NCBI GenBank assembly: GCA_017483235.1 | Contig: JAFULE010000159.1 | Span: forward strand, 1-15,471 | DNA: 15,471 bases | From: Faecalibacterium sp. | Lineage (GTDB): Bacteria; Bacillota; Clostridia; Oscillospirales; Ruminococcaceae | Reading direction: 5' to 3' | Shown: piece by piece, positions 6,356 to 12,337 of the stretch | Numbering within the stretch: position 1 is the stretch's first letter | Layout of the letters: every line of letters begins with the position of its first letter | Translations under genes and position numbers: made by a program | Notes under the pieces: generated by a model | Told to the model about the DNA's origin: nothing | The model's input: only the letters and a program-made list of their open reading frames with translations | The model's database searches: none

Positions 6356-6880
6356 ATGCCCAGTGCAAAGATTCTGACCCAGAAGCAGGAGTATGTTGCT
6401 GCTCTGAAGGCCAAGTTCGAAAACGCCATCGGCGGCGCTGTTGTTTCCTACGGCGGCATCAGTGTCGAAAACGACACCAAGCTGCGTAAGGAGCTGCGTG
6501 AGGCCGGCGTTGAGTACATGGTCGTGAAGAACACCATGCTGCGTCTGGCTGTTAAGGGTACTTCTCTGGAAGGCCTGGCCGATATCTTCGTGAAGGATAC
6601 CGCCGTTGCTTTTGCCAGCGAAGCTGATCCCATGGCTGCTGCCCGTATCCTGTGCAAGTACGCCGAAAACGATCGCTCCAAGAAGTTCGCCGTCAAGGGT
6701 GGCTTCCTGGAAGGCAAGCCCCTGTCTGCTGAAGAGACCGCTGCTATTGCTAAGCTGCCCGGTCGCGAAGGCATGCTGTCCATGCTGGCCGGCGCTCTGT
6801 CCGGTATCATCGGTGGTCTGGCTGTCTCCCTGCAGGCTTACGTCGAAAAGCTGGAGGGTGGCGAGGAGGCTGCTGCCTGA
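6356..6880 (+). CDS. rplJ: Ribosomal protein uL10
   Basis: Base of the ribosomal stalk. It binds 23S rRNA with its N-terminal domain and carries the L12 dimers on its C-terminal helix. It has 174 residues, a normal length. It begins MPSAKILTQKQEYVAALK and contains the conserved SYGGISVENDTKLRKELREA and VVKNTMLRLA stretches. The end KLEGGEEAAA follows the alpha-8 L12-binding region. The ATG at 6356 has GAGGTG 8 bases upstream; an in-frame ATG at 6320 lies close behind the attenuator and lacks a good ribosome site. It is first in the rplJ-rplL transcript under the L10 leader. Confidence 0.97.
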   Translation: MPSAKILTQKQEYVAALKAKFENAIGGAVVSYGGISVENDTKLRKELREAGVEYMVVKNTMLRLAVKGTSLEGLADIFVKDTAVAFASEADPMAAARILCKYAENDRSKKFAVKGGFLEGKPLSAEETAAIAKLPGREGMLSMLAGALSGIIGGLAVSLQAYVEKLEGGEEAAA

Positions 6881-6909
6881 TCAAGGCCGCATAGCTCTTG
6901 CCGCTTGAT
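6880..6909 (+). repeat. Short inverted repeat in the rplJ-rplL gap
   Basis: ATCAAG (6880-6885) and CTTGAT (6904-6909) form a stem at the end of rplJ with GGC/GCC nearby. It is followed by about 60 A/C-rich, apparently unstructured bases leading to the rplL ribosome site GGAGGT. There is no T-run, so it is not a terminator. Confidence 0.35.
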
Positions 6910-6974
6910 AACACAAGCAAACCAAACAAAAAACATCACTCAAACAAATACAAAAAAATTGGAGGTATACTACT

Positions 6975-7349
6975 ATGGCTTCTGAGAAGATTACTGCCAT
7001 TATCGATTCCGTTAAGGAAATGTCCGTTCTGGAACTGAAGGAACTGATCGACACCATCTGCGAGACCTTCGGTGTTTCCGCTGTTGCCGCTGCTGCTGCT
7101 CCTGCTGCTGGCGCTGCTGCTCCCGCTGAGGAAGAAAAGACCGAGTTCGACGTCATCCTGAAGAGCGCTGGCGCTGCTAAGATGGGCGTCATCAAGCTGG
7201 TCAAGGAGATCACCGGTCTGGGCCTGAAGGAGGCTAAGGCTGTTGTTGACGGCGCTCCCAAGGCTGTTAAGGAGAAGGTCTCCGCTGCTGAGGCTGAAGA
7301 GCTGAAGAAGAAGCTGGAAGAGGCTGGCGCTGAGGTTGAGGTTAAGTAA
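6975..7349 (+). CDS. rplL: Ribosomal protein bL12 (L7/L12)
   Basis: Stalk protein present as several dimers per ribosome; it recruits and activates translation GTPases. It has 124 residues. The N-terminal dimerisation/L10-binding helices are at about 1-34, followed by an alanine/proline-rich flexible hinge (about 36-52). The globular C-terminal domain (about 55-124) contains EFDVILKSAGAAKMGVIKLV and the conserved GLGLKEAKAVVDGAPK. Its ribosome site GGAGGT is preceded by a long A-rich unstructured stretch, which fits the need for more L12 than L10. A strong terminator starts 31 bases after the stop, so rpoB does not follow as it does in most bacteria. Confidence 0.98.
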   Translation: MASEKITAIIDSVKEMSVLELKELIDTICETFGVSAVAAAAAPAAGAAAPAEEEKTEFDVILKSAGAAKMGVIKLVKEITGLGLKEAKAVVDGAPKAVKEKVSAAEAEELKKKLEEAGAEVEVK

Positions 7350-7380
7350 TTTAACCCCCATTTCAAAGTTTCAAAACGAG

Positions 7381-7416
7381 GCCGCCGCTGTGCATGCTGC
7401 ACAGCGGCGGCTTTTT
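7381..7416 (+). terminator. Intrinsic terminator after rplL
   Basis: A perfect 13-base stem GCCGCCGCTGTGC / GCACAGCGGCGGC (7381-7393 and 7399-7411), a 5-base loop and TTTTT. It ends the ribosomal-protein transcript. Confidence 0.93.
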
Positions 7417-7435
7417 GCATTGATATCTGCACAGC

Positions 7436-7476
7436 AAAAAAAGCAGCCGCGCCGGAAAAGTTCCGGTGCGGCTGCT
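7436..7476 (-). terminator. Intrinsic terminator for the minus-strand lipoprotein gene
   Basis: AGCAGCCGC (7442-7450) pairs with GCGGCTGCT (7468-7476), and CCGGAA (7452-7457) pairs with TTCCGG (7461-7466) inside. The A-run at 7436-7442 becomes a run of seven T after the stem on the minus strand. With the rplL terminator it forms a back-to-back pair between convergent units. Confidence 0.9.
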
Positions 7477-7495
7477 GCAGATTTTAAGGATTTGA

Positions 7496-7924
7496 TCAGC
7501 TGGCGCGGGTGGTGGTGGTGATGATCTGGCTGGGTTTGGAAATGCCGTTGTCGCTTGCGGCCACCACAGCAAAGTAGTACAGGGTGGAAGCGGTGCGGTC
7601 TTCGATCTGCAGGGTCTCGGCACCTTCCACGGTCACCACGGTCACATCGGCAGCGGCATCGGGGGCTTTTACGGCCTCGGCCACCTGCTCGGCGGTCAGC
7701 TCGGCATCGTCATATACCACATAGTACTTGGTAGCGCCTTCCACGGCTTTCCAGTTCACCACGCAGGTGGTGGCACTGGGGCTGGTGGCTTTGGGGCGGG
7801 CGGGGCTGGTCAGCGTTACAGCGGGGGCAGCGGTGCTGCTGGAAGAACCGCCGCAGGCCACCAGAGCCAGCAGAGAAACCGAAGCCAGAACGGCGGCGGC
7901 AATACGCTTGAAGTTGTTACGCAT
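7496..7924 (-). CDS. Small lipoprotein with one fibronectin type III domain
   Basis: A 142-residue predicted surface lipoprotein. It has a positively charged N-terminus (MRNNFKR), a hydrophobic signal (about 8-21) and a lipobox LVAC with the modified cysteine at C24. A serine-rich linker (about 27-36) and a single fibronectin-III-like domain (about 42-140) follow. That domain shows the core W58 in VVNWKAVEGATKYYVVY and the G-strand region with STLYYFAVVAASDNG. No catalytic domain is present, so a binding or scaffolding role at the membrane is likely, but the ligand is unknown. AGAGGT lies 9 bases before the ATG. It follows the nucleotidyltransferase gene by 66 bases with no clear promoter between, so the two may be cotranscribed. 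Confidence 0.82.
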   Translation of the reverse strand: MRNNFKRIAAAVLASVSLLALVACGGSSSSTAAPAVTLTSPARPKATSPSATTCVVNWKAVEGATKYYVVYDDAELTAEQVAEAVKAPDAAADVTVVTVEGAETLQIEDRTASTLYYFAVVAASDNGISKPSQIITTTTRAS

Positions 7925-7990
7925 AATTTTTTTACCTCTTTTCTCTTCGTTTCAAGATATCTCACGCAGCTTCGTTTGGTTCTGCGCGGG

Positions 7991-8920
7991 TCACTGGTTG
8001 CTGCCCCACAAATCGCGGGGGTACAGGCCACTTTCCACCATCTGACGTACAGCAGCTACCACGGCGGGCTTGTCCTCTTTGTAGGTCACGCCGTACCATT
8101 TGTCGCCGCTGCGCAGTACCTGCACGGTGGCCTTGCCCTCTTCGATCAGCTGGCTGACCACAAAGGGCAGATAATACTCGCACTTCAGCGGGTTCAGGGG
8201 CAGGTTCTGCTGCAAAAAGGCGGCAAAGCGGGTGTTGGTTTCGTCGATGAAGCTGCGGCCAAAGCCCCACAGGTTCATGCTCACCGGGGTGTCGCCGGGC
8301 AGGGCAGTCCAGCTTTCGCCGCCGTCCTCGGTGTACTTGATGCCGTCGGCAAAGGTTTCGATGCGGGTGCGCTCGGTCACGCTGCACAGTGCGCCGGTTT
8401 CGTCGGTGCTGCACACCCCGCGGGACACGCTGCCGTTTTCGGTCACGGTGTTCTGCAGCTGATAACCCACCATGCAGTAGCGGTATTTTTCGTCATCGGC
8501 ATGGGTGCTAAGGTAGTCGTACATCACCCGGAATGCCTCGGGGCCGTAGTAATCGTCGGCGTTGATCACCGCAAAGGGGCCGTCGATCAGATGGCGGGCG
8601 GCCAGCACCGCATGGCTGGTGCCCCAGGGTTTTACACGGCCTTCCGGAACAGTGAAACCGGCGGGCAGGTCGTCCAGCTGCTGGAATGCATACTTTACCT
8701 GCATCACCTTGCTCAGCCGGTCGCCGATGGCCTCGCGGAAGATGGTTTCGGTTTCCTTTTTGATGATGAAAATCACTGTTTCAAAGCCGGCGCGGTGGGC
8801 GTCGTAGATGGAATAGTCGATGATGATCTCGCCGCCCGGGCCTACCGGGTCGATCTGCTTCATGCCGCCGTAACGGCTGCCCATGCCGGCGGCCATCACG
8901 ACCAGAACGGGTTTGTTCAT
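7991..8920 (-). CDS. Sugar-phosphate nucleotidyltransferase family protein
   Basis: Cytoplasmic NTP-transferase (glucose-1-phosphate uridylyl/thymidylyl type, GT-A fold) of 309 residues. The nucleotide-binding motif is VVMAAGMGSRYGGMKQ at about 7-22, a variant of the GxGxRxxxxTK signature. The metal-binding aspartates are in INADDYYG (119-126). GTSHAVLAA at 100-108 fits the usual substrate-side loop, and MNLWGF is at 215-220. The sugar and NTP cannot be read from sequence; UDP- or CDP-activated sugar synthesis is the general expectation. The start at 8920 is supported by AGGAGG a few bases upstream; a longer reading frame extends to 9034 but crosses the promoter. The small fibronectin-III lipoprotein lies directly downstream. 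Confidence 0.82.
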   Translation of the reverse strand: MNKPVLVVMAAGMGSRYGGMKQIDPVGPGGEIIIDYSIYDAHRAGFETVIFIIKKETETIFREAIGDRLSKVMQVKYAFQQLDDLPAGFTVPEGRVKPWGTSHAVLAARHLIDGPFAVINADDYYGPEAFRVMYDYLSTHADDEKYRYCMVGYQLQNTVTENGSVSRGVCSTDETGALCSVTERTRIETFADGIKYTEDGGESWTALPGDTPVSMNLWGFGRSFIDETNTRFAAFLQQNLPLNPLKCEYYLPFVVSQLIEEGKATVQVLRSGDKWYGVTYKEDKPAVVAAVRQMVESGLYPRDLWGSNQ

Positions 8921-8992
8921 AGCAGTTCCTCCTGAAATGATGGAAAATCCAGATCTGTGTCCTTGACAGGCGGCCAAAACCGCACCATGCTC

Positions 8993-9021
8993 AGTATAGC
9001 CGGGTTTGGTGCAAAGCGCAA
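8993..9021 (-). promoter_or_regulatory. Promoter for the nucleotidyltransferase gene
   Basis: On the minus strand the -10 is TATACT (8993-8998) and a weak -35 TTGCGC (9016-9021) lies 17 bases upstream. The predicted start is about 65 bases before the ATG at 8920. Confidence 0.5.
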
Positions 9022-9063
9022 GCAAAAGCTGCAAATTATAATAAAAATAAGGTCGAAAAAAGT

Positions 9064-9088
9064 GCCGCCTGCTCTTAACGCGGGCGGC
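9064..9088. repeat. Inverted repeat overlapping the GGDEF-gene promoter
   Basis: GCCGCCTGC (9064-9072) pairs with GCGGGCGGC (9080-9088) with one G-T wobble and a 7-base loop. It is followed by TTTT on the plus strand and, after two bases, by T6 on the minus strand. It lies between divergent genes, where no terminator is needed, and encloses the predicted -35. It could be an operator or a relic terminator. Confidence 0.45.
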
Positions 9089-9103
9089 TTTTCATGGTAT
9101 ACT
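9075..9103 (+). promoter_or_regulatory. Promoter for the GGDEF-domain gene
   Basis: A -35-like TTAACG (9075-9080), a 17-base spacer and the -10 TATACT (9098-9103) with a TGG extension. The leader would be about 30 bases. The -35 sits in the loop of the inverted repeat 9064-9088. Confidence 0.55.
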
Positions 9104-9139
9104 GCCATTAGAATGTAAGCAGGAAAGAAGGGACTGTGT

Positions 9140-10012
9140 ATGAGCGAAGTGACCTCGGCTATGCTGCGCCAGCTGATGGAATGCGAAGGGCTGTATAAGC
9201 TGTTTGATGAGGTGCGCCTGATGGAGGTTGCCACTGGCAGCCTGTTCGATCTGCGGGACGGCAGCCTGGTGCCCACCGGCAAAAAGTGCTACACCCGCTG
9301 GAACCACTGCGGGCTGTGCCGCAACTGTGTGGCCCGCAAGGCCGCCGAAGAGGGCCGCCGCACGGTGAAGTTTGAGTACTGCGACAACAACTATTATATG
9401 GTCATTGCTCAGCCGCTGCATCTGGGCTGCGGCGCCTATGCGCTGGAACTGATCACCAATATTACCGAGCGTGTGGTCACCGAAACCGGCTTTGCCCAGA
9501 AGGAAACCTTCATCCATGATCTTACCGCCCAGCTGGAGGCCATCAGCGAGCACGAAGCCTTTACCGGCCTGTACAGCAAGGCCTATCTGGAGCGGGATGT
9601 GCAGGCCCGCCTGACCGGCGCCGACAGCCGCCCGCTGTATCTGGCGGTGTTCGATGTGGATGACTTCCGCTACATCAACGACTTTTACGGCAATGTGCAA
9701 GGCGACACGGTGCTGCAGAAATTCAGCGAGATGCTGAGCGCTGCGCTGGCCGGCCAACAGGGCTATGCCGCCCGCATTGACGGCGACGAATTTGCCCTTG
9801 TGCTGGATACCGCAGATCCCGTTGTCTGCGTGGAACTGGCTCAGAAGCTGAAGGATGACTTTGCCGCCCATGTGTTCCGTGTGGCCGAAATGAAATTCCG
9901 TGCCTCGGTCAGCATCGGCGTGGTCGAGATCAGCGCCGCCGCCAATGTGGCACAGGCGCTGGAATGGGCACGTGCCCGCCGCAAGGCCAACGCTAAGCCC
10001 GGCAACGAATAA
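9140..10012 (+). CDS. Cysteine-motif sensor protein with divergent GGDEF domain
   Basis: A 290-residue soluble protein with no signal peptide or membrane segment. The N-terminal half (about 15-115) looks PAS-like and holds the cluster C50-x6-C57-x2-C60-x2-C63 in KKCYTRWNHCGLCRNCVARK. Related C-W-C-C motifs are known to me from clostridial GGDEF proteins, and metal or redox sensing is inferred. The C-terminal half (about 137-285) is a GGDEF domain: FTGLYSKAYLERDV, the metal-site region FDVDDFRYIND (171-181) and the signature RIDGDEF (212-218), where the first glycine is replaced by aspartate. No RxxD inhibitory site precedes it, and the C-terminal helix lacks the usual AKxxGRN ending. It may make cyclic di-GMP or only bind nucleotide. 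Start: GAAAGAAGGG upstream of ATG. A terminator follows. Confidence 0.85.
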   Translation: MSEVTSAMLRQLMECEGLYKLFDEVRLMEVATGSLFDLRDGSLVPTGKKCYTRWNHCGLCRNCVARKAAEEGRRTVKFEYCDNNYYMVIAQPLHLGCGAYALELITNITERVVTETGFAQKETFIHDLTAQLEAISEHEAFTGLYSKAYLERDVQARLTGADSRPLYLAVFDVDDFRYINDFYGNVQGDTVLQKFSEMLSAALAGQQGYAARIDGDEFALVLDTADPVVCVELAQKLKDDFAAHVFRVAEMKFRASVSIGVVEISAAANVAQALEWARARRKANAKPGNE

Positions 10013-10028
10013 GAATAGATGGATATCG

Positions 10029-10062
10029 GACCGCCTCACTGCTGTGGGGCGGTCGGTTTTTT
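10029..10062 (+). terminator. Intrinsic terminator after the GGDEF gene
   Basis: An 11-base stem GACCGCCTCAC / GTGGGGCGGTC with one wobble pair and loop TGCT, followed after GG by TTTTTT (10057-10062). It lies just outside the 3' end of the convergent spoIID-like gene. Confidence 0.88.
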
Positions 10063-10063
10063 A

Positions 10064-11122
10064 TTATTCCAACCCTGCGGCGCTGCCAAGGGTAGTGCCG
10101 GGGTAATAATACTGCAAAATTTCGGCCCAGCTGCTGCCGTTTTCGGCCATGGCCTTTGCACCGTGCTGGCTCAGCCCCACGCCGTGGCCGTAGCCATAGG
10201 TAGTAATGGTAAAATCGCCGCCGGCATCGTAATGAATGGCAAAGCAGGCGCTGCGCAGCGAAAGGGCATTGCGCAGCTGCGGCCCGGTTACCGCCGTGCC
10301 GCAGACCGAAAGGCTTTTTACATAGCCGGCGTCGGTATACCGGTAGTCGGTAAAATAGTCGGCCGGGCTGCCGCTGGGGGTAATGCCCAGTTCCAGCACC
10401 AGCAGGTCATTGACCTGCTGCGGGGTGTAGGTGATGCTGCGGGCGTAGTCGGCAGCGGCCTTGTCGGCAGGGCTGTCCACCCCCTGCAGGTAGGGCAGGG
10501 CGGTGTTCCACACATTCTGGCTGGCCTCGGTGCGCCCGGCCGAAATGGCAAAATAACTGGCTGCTGCGGCTGCACCTTCATACAACACCACCCGGTCCAG
10601 CACCTCATCCACCAGCGCAGCCAGCCGGTTATGGTTGGCCTGATAGGCGGTGCCCCAGTAGCTGCGCAGCACCGCGTCGGTCATAAAGTTCTGCCGGCGG
10701 GCCGGGTCGGCAGAAAAATATGCCCCCGAATGGGCGGTGGGGTCATTGTTGGCTTTGCAGTACAAAGCGTAGGAGTGGCTGGCCACCGCCTGCGCTTTCA
10801 GGGCTTCGTCCGGCCATGTGATGGGCATCTCGCTGGCCACTGCGCCAATCAGATAATCCCGCACCGGCACGGTCAGGATCTGCCCGCTGCCTTCGTCCAG
10901 AATGTACAACGGCGCCAGTTCATCCGATGGTGCAGCAGGGGAAAGGGACTGCGGAGAAGACGCCCCCGGCTCAGCGGTGGGGCCGGCGGTGGGCTGCGGC
11001 TGCTGCACAAAGGGCGGTTCCCAGTCATCCCCAGCGGTGTACTGGGCCAGATAATATCCCGCCGGCGGCAGCAGGCAGGAGCAGATAAAAAAGAATACAG
11101 TAAGCAGTGCGGTTTGTTTCAT
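10064..11122 (-). CDS. SpoIID/LytB-domain protein (SpoIID-like lytic transglycosylase)
   Basis: A 352-residue exported or membrane-anchored protein. Residues 5-25 form a hydrophobic signal anchor, followed by a proline/serine-rich linker (about 36-66) and a SpoIID domain. The domain begins VPVRDYLIGAVASEMP (85-100), with E98 matching the catalytic glutamate of SpoIID, and continues DEALKAQAVASHSYAL. It includes AGRTEASQNVW (195-205) and PYLQGVDS, and ends with YGYGHGVGLSQHGAKAMA (309-326) and YYYPGT. SpoIID cleaves denuded glycan strands during engulfment; relatives occur outside sporulation genes. No spoIIQ, spoIIM or murAB neighbour is visible. The start at 11122 has GGGAGGG about 6 bases upstream. 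A longer reading frame to 12040 is antisense to the next gene and is rejected. Confidence 0.88.
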   Translation of the reverse strand: MKQTALLTVFFFICSCLLPPAGYYLAQYTAGDDWEPPFVQQPQPTAGPTAEPGASSPQSLSPAAPSDELAPLYILDEGSGQILTVPVRDYLIGAVASEMPITWPDEALKAQAVASHSYALYCKANNDPTAHSGAYFSADPARRQNFMTDAVLRSYWGTAYQANHNRLAALVDEVLDRVVLYEGAAAAASYFAISAGRTEASQNVWNTALPYLQGVDSPADKAAADYARSITYTPQQVNDLLVLELGITPSGSPADYFTDYRYTDAGYVKSLSVCGTAVTGPQLRNALSLRSACFAIHYDAGGDFTITTYGYGHGVGLSQHGAKAMAENGSSWAEILQYYYPGTTLGSAAGLE

Positions 11123-11141
11123 GGTCGATCCCTCCCCGGCC

Positions 11142-11147
11142 AGTATA
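11142..11147 (-). promoter_or_regulatory. Possible -10 box for the spoIID-like gene
   Basis: TATACT on the minus strand lies about 20 bases before the ATG. No good -35 is present at the right distance, and the leader would be only about 13 bases. This is a tentative call. Confidence 0.3.
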
Positions 11148-11187
11148 GCGGACAGGCACCGCGGCAAAGGGCGAAGTCTGTCGGCGG

Positions 11188-11216
11188 TTGCAATGCAGCA
11201 GATGCCATGATAGAAT
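11188..11216 (+). promoter_or_regulatory. Promoter for the acetamidase/formamidase-family gene
   Basis: -35 TTGCAA (11188-11193), a 17-base spacer, and -10 TAGAAT (11211-11216) extended by TGA. The predicted start near 11223 gives a leader of about 44 bases before the ATG at 11267. Confidence 0.65.
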
Positions 11217-11266
11217 GAAGCCACAACAAAAGCCGGCTGCTGCCGCGTAAGAACAGGAGTGACAGG

Positions 11267-12166
11267 ATGCTGATCATCAAACGTGATACCGTGGTGTACG
11301 CCATGTCCCCCGACAATGTTCCCGCCGCCCATGCCCGCAGCGGTGATACCCTCTGTTTTGAAACGCTGGACTGCTTCGGCGGCCAGATCACCAAGCCCAC
11401 CGATCGGATGGGCCAGCTGGATTGGAGCCGTATCAATCCCGCTACCGGCCCGGTGTGTGTGGAGGGGGCCCGCCCCGGCGACACCCTGAAGGTGGAAATT
11501 CTGAACATCGACCTTGCTGCACAGGCGGTCATTCTGGAAGCGCCTGATAACGGGATCACCGGTCTTGCCGCTACCGAAGAGCAGATCAAGCTGATGCCGG
11601 TGGTCGACGGTAAGGTGATCTTCAACGAAAAAATCGCTCTGCCCATCTGCCCCATGATCGGTGTCATCGGTACTGCCCCGGCAGACAAGGCGGTCAGCAC
11701 CGGCAGCCCCGAAGCCCACGGCGGCAACATGGACTGCAAACGTATCGGTGCAGGCAGTACCCTGTATCTGCCAGTCAACGTGCCGGGGGCGCTTCTGGCT
11801 ATGGGGGATCTGCATGCTGTGATGGGGGACGGCGAGGTGTGCGTCTGCGGTGCCGAGATCGGCGGCGCGGTCACGGTGCGGGTCACGGTACTGCCCGGCC
11901 AGTCTCTGCCGCTGCCCTTCCTTGTGACTCGAACGGCTGCCATGGCCCTGTACTCGGCCGAAGGGCTGGATGCCGCTGCCGAGGGGGTTACCCTGCGCAT
12001 GCGGCAGTTCCTGCACGAAACGGTGGGCCTGCCCGCCCACGAAGCCGGCATGCTGCTGAGCCTTGCGGGCGAGTTGTGCATCTGTCAGGCGGTGGACCCC
12101 AACAAAACCTGCCGCATGGAGCTGCCCCTAGCGCTGCTGCACAATTGCGGGTATGTATTCCCGTAA
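11267..12166 (+). CDS. Acetamidase/formamidase family protein
   Basis: A cytoplasmic amidohydrolase of the FmdA/AmdA family, 299 residues, which is the short bacterial length. Family features are SGDTLCFETLDCFGGQI (25-41), ARPGDTLKVEILNI (68-81), the metal-site segment STGSPEAHGGNMDCK (144-158) and LYLPVNVPGALLAMGDLHAVMGDGE in the 167-190 region. The expected reaction is hydrolysis of a small amide to a carboxylate and ammonia; the true substrate is unknown. AGGAG lies 7 bases before the ATG. It stands alone between its own promoter and a strong terminator, with no amide transporter or urea/formate genes nearby, so context does not narrow the substrate. Confidence 0.88.
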   Translation: MLIIKRDTVVYAMSPDNVPAAHARSGDTLCFETLDCFGGQITKPTDRMGQLDWSRINPATGPVCVEGARPGDTLKVEILNIDLAAQAVILEAPDNGITGLAATEEQIKLMPVVDGKVIFNEKIALPICPMIGVIGTAPADKAVSTGSPEAHGGNMDCKRIGAGSTLYLPVNVPGALLAMGDLHAVMGDGEVCVCGAEIGGAVTVRVTVLPGQSLPLPFLVTRTAAMALYSAEGLDAAAEGVTLRMRQFLHETVGLPAHEAGMLLSLAGELCICQAVDPNKTCRMELPLALLHNCGYVFP

Positions 12167-12186
12167 GGAAGAATTTTATCATCAGG

Positions 12187-12213
12187 AAACGCCCCGCTTC
12201 GGCGGGGCGTTTT
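12187..12213 (+). terminator. Intrinsic terminator with UUCG loop
   Basis: AAACGCCCCGC (12187-12197) pairs with GCGGGGCGTTT (12202-12212) around a TTCG tetraloop; the paired T-run continues to 12213. It lies 21 bases after the amidase-family stop codon. Confidence 0.9.
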
Positions 12214-12243
12214 GCTGCATGTGGGCCAAAATTGCGGCATAAC

Positions 12244-12272
12244 TTGAATTCAGCGCACTAAAGTGATATTAT
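12244..12272 (+). promoter_or_regulatory. Promoter for citrate synthase
   Basis: -35 TTGAAT (12244-12249), a 17-base spacer, and -10 TATTAT (12267-12272) with a TGA extension. The predicted transcription start near 12279 coincides with the left arm of an inverted repeat. Confidence 0.75.
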
Positions 12273-12278
12273 AAAAAG

Positions 12279-12300
12279 AAGCTGTTACTGTGAACAGCTT
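12279..12300 (+). repeat. 8-base perfect inverted repeat at the citrate synthase transcription start
   Basis: AAGCTGTT (12279-12286) and AACAGCTT (12293-12300) are separated by ACTGTG. The repeat begins at the predicted first transcribed base. It could be an operator for a dimeric repressor or a 5' stem-loop in the message. The spacing does not fit a Rex site. Confidence 0.5.
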
Positions 12301-12337
12301 GTGGGAAAGTATGTATCCGTGAAAGGGGATGGAAGCT

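Noticed and set aside
10019..11218. 399-codon plus-strand frame
   Set aside because: It starts inside the terminator of the GGDEF gene and is antisense to the spoIID-like gene. It resembles no protein family.
11123..12040. Upstream extension of the spoIID-like frame to 658 residues on the minus strand
   Set aside because: The added part is antisense to the acetamidase/formamidase gene and crosses its promoter. The ATG at 11122 has a good ribosome site and starts a proper signal anchor.
12279..12300. Citrate synthase inverted repeat as a Rex site
   Set aside because: The arms are separated by 6 bases with a different centre, which does not fit the 7-4-7 Rex layout.
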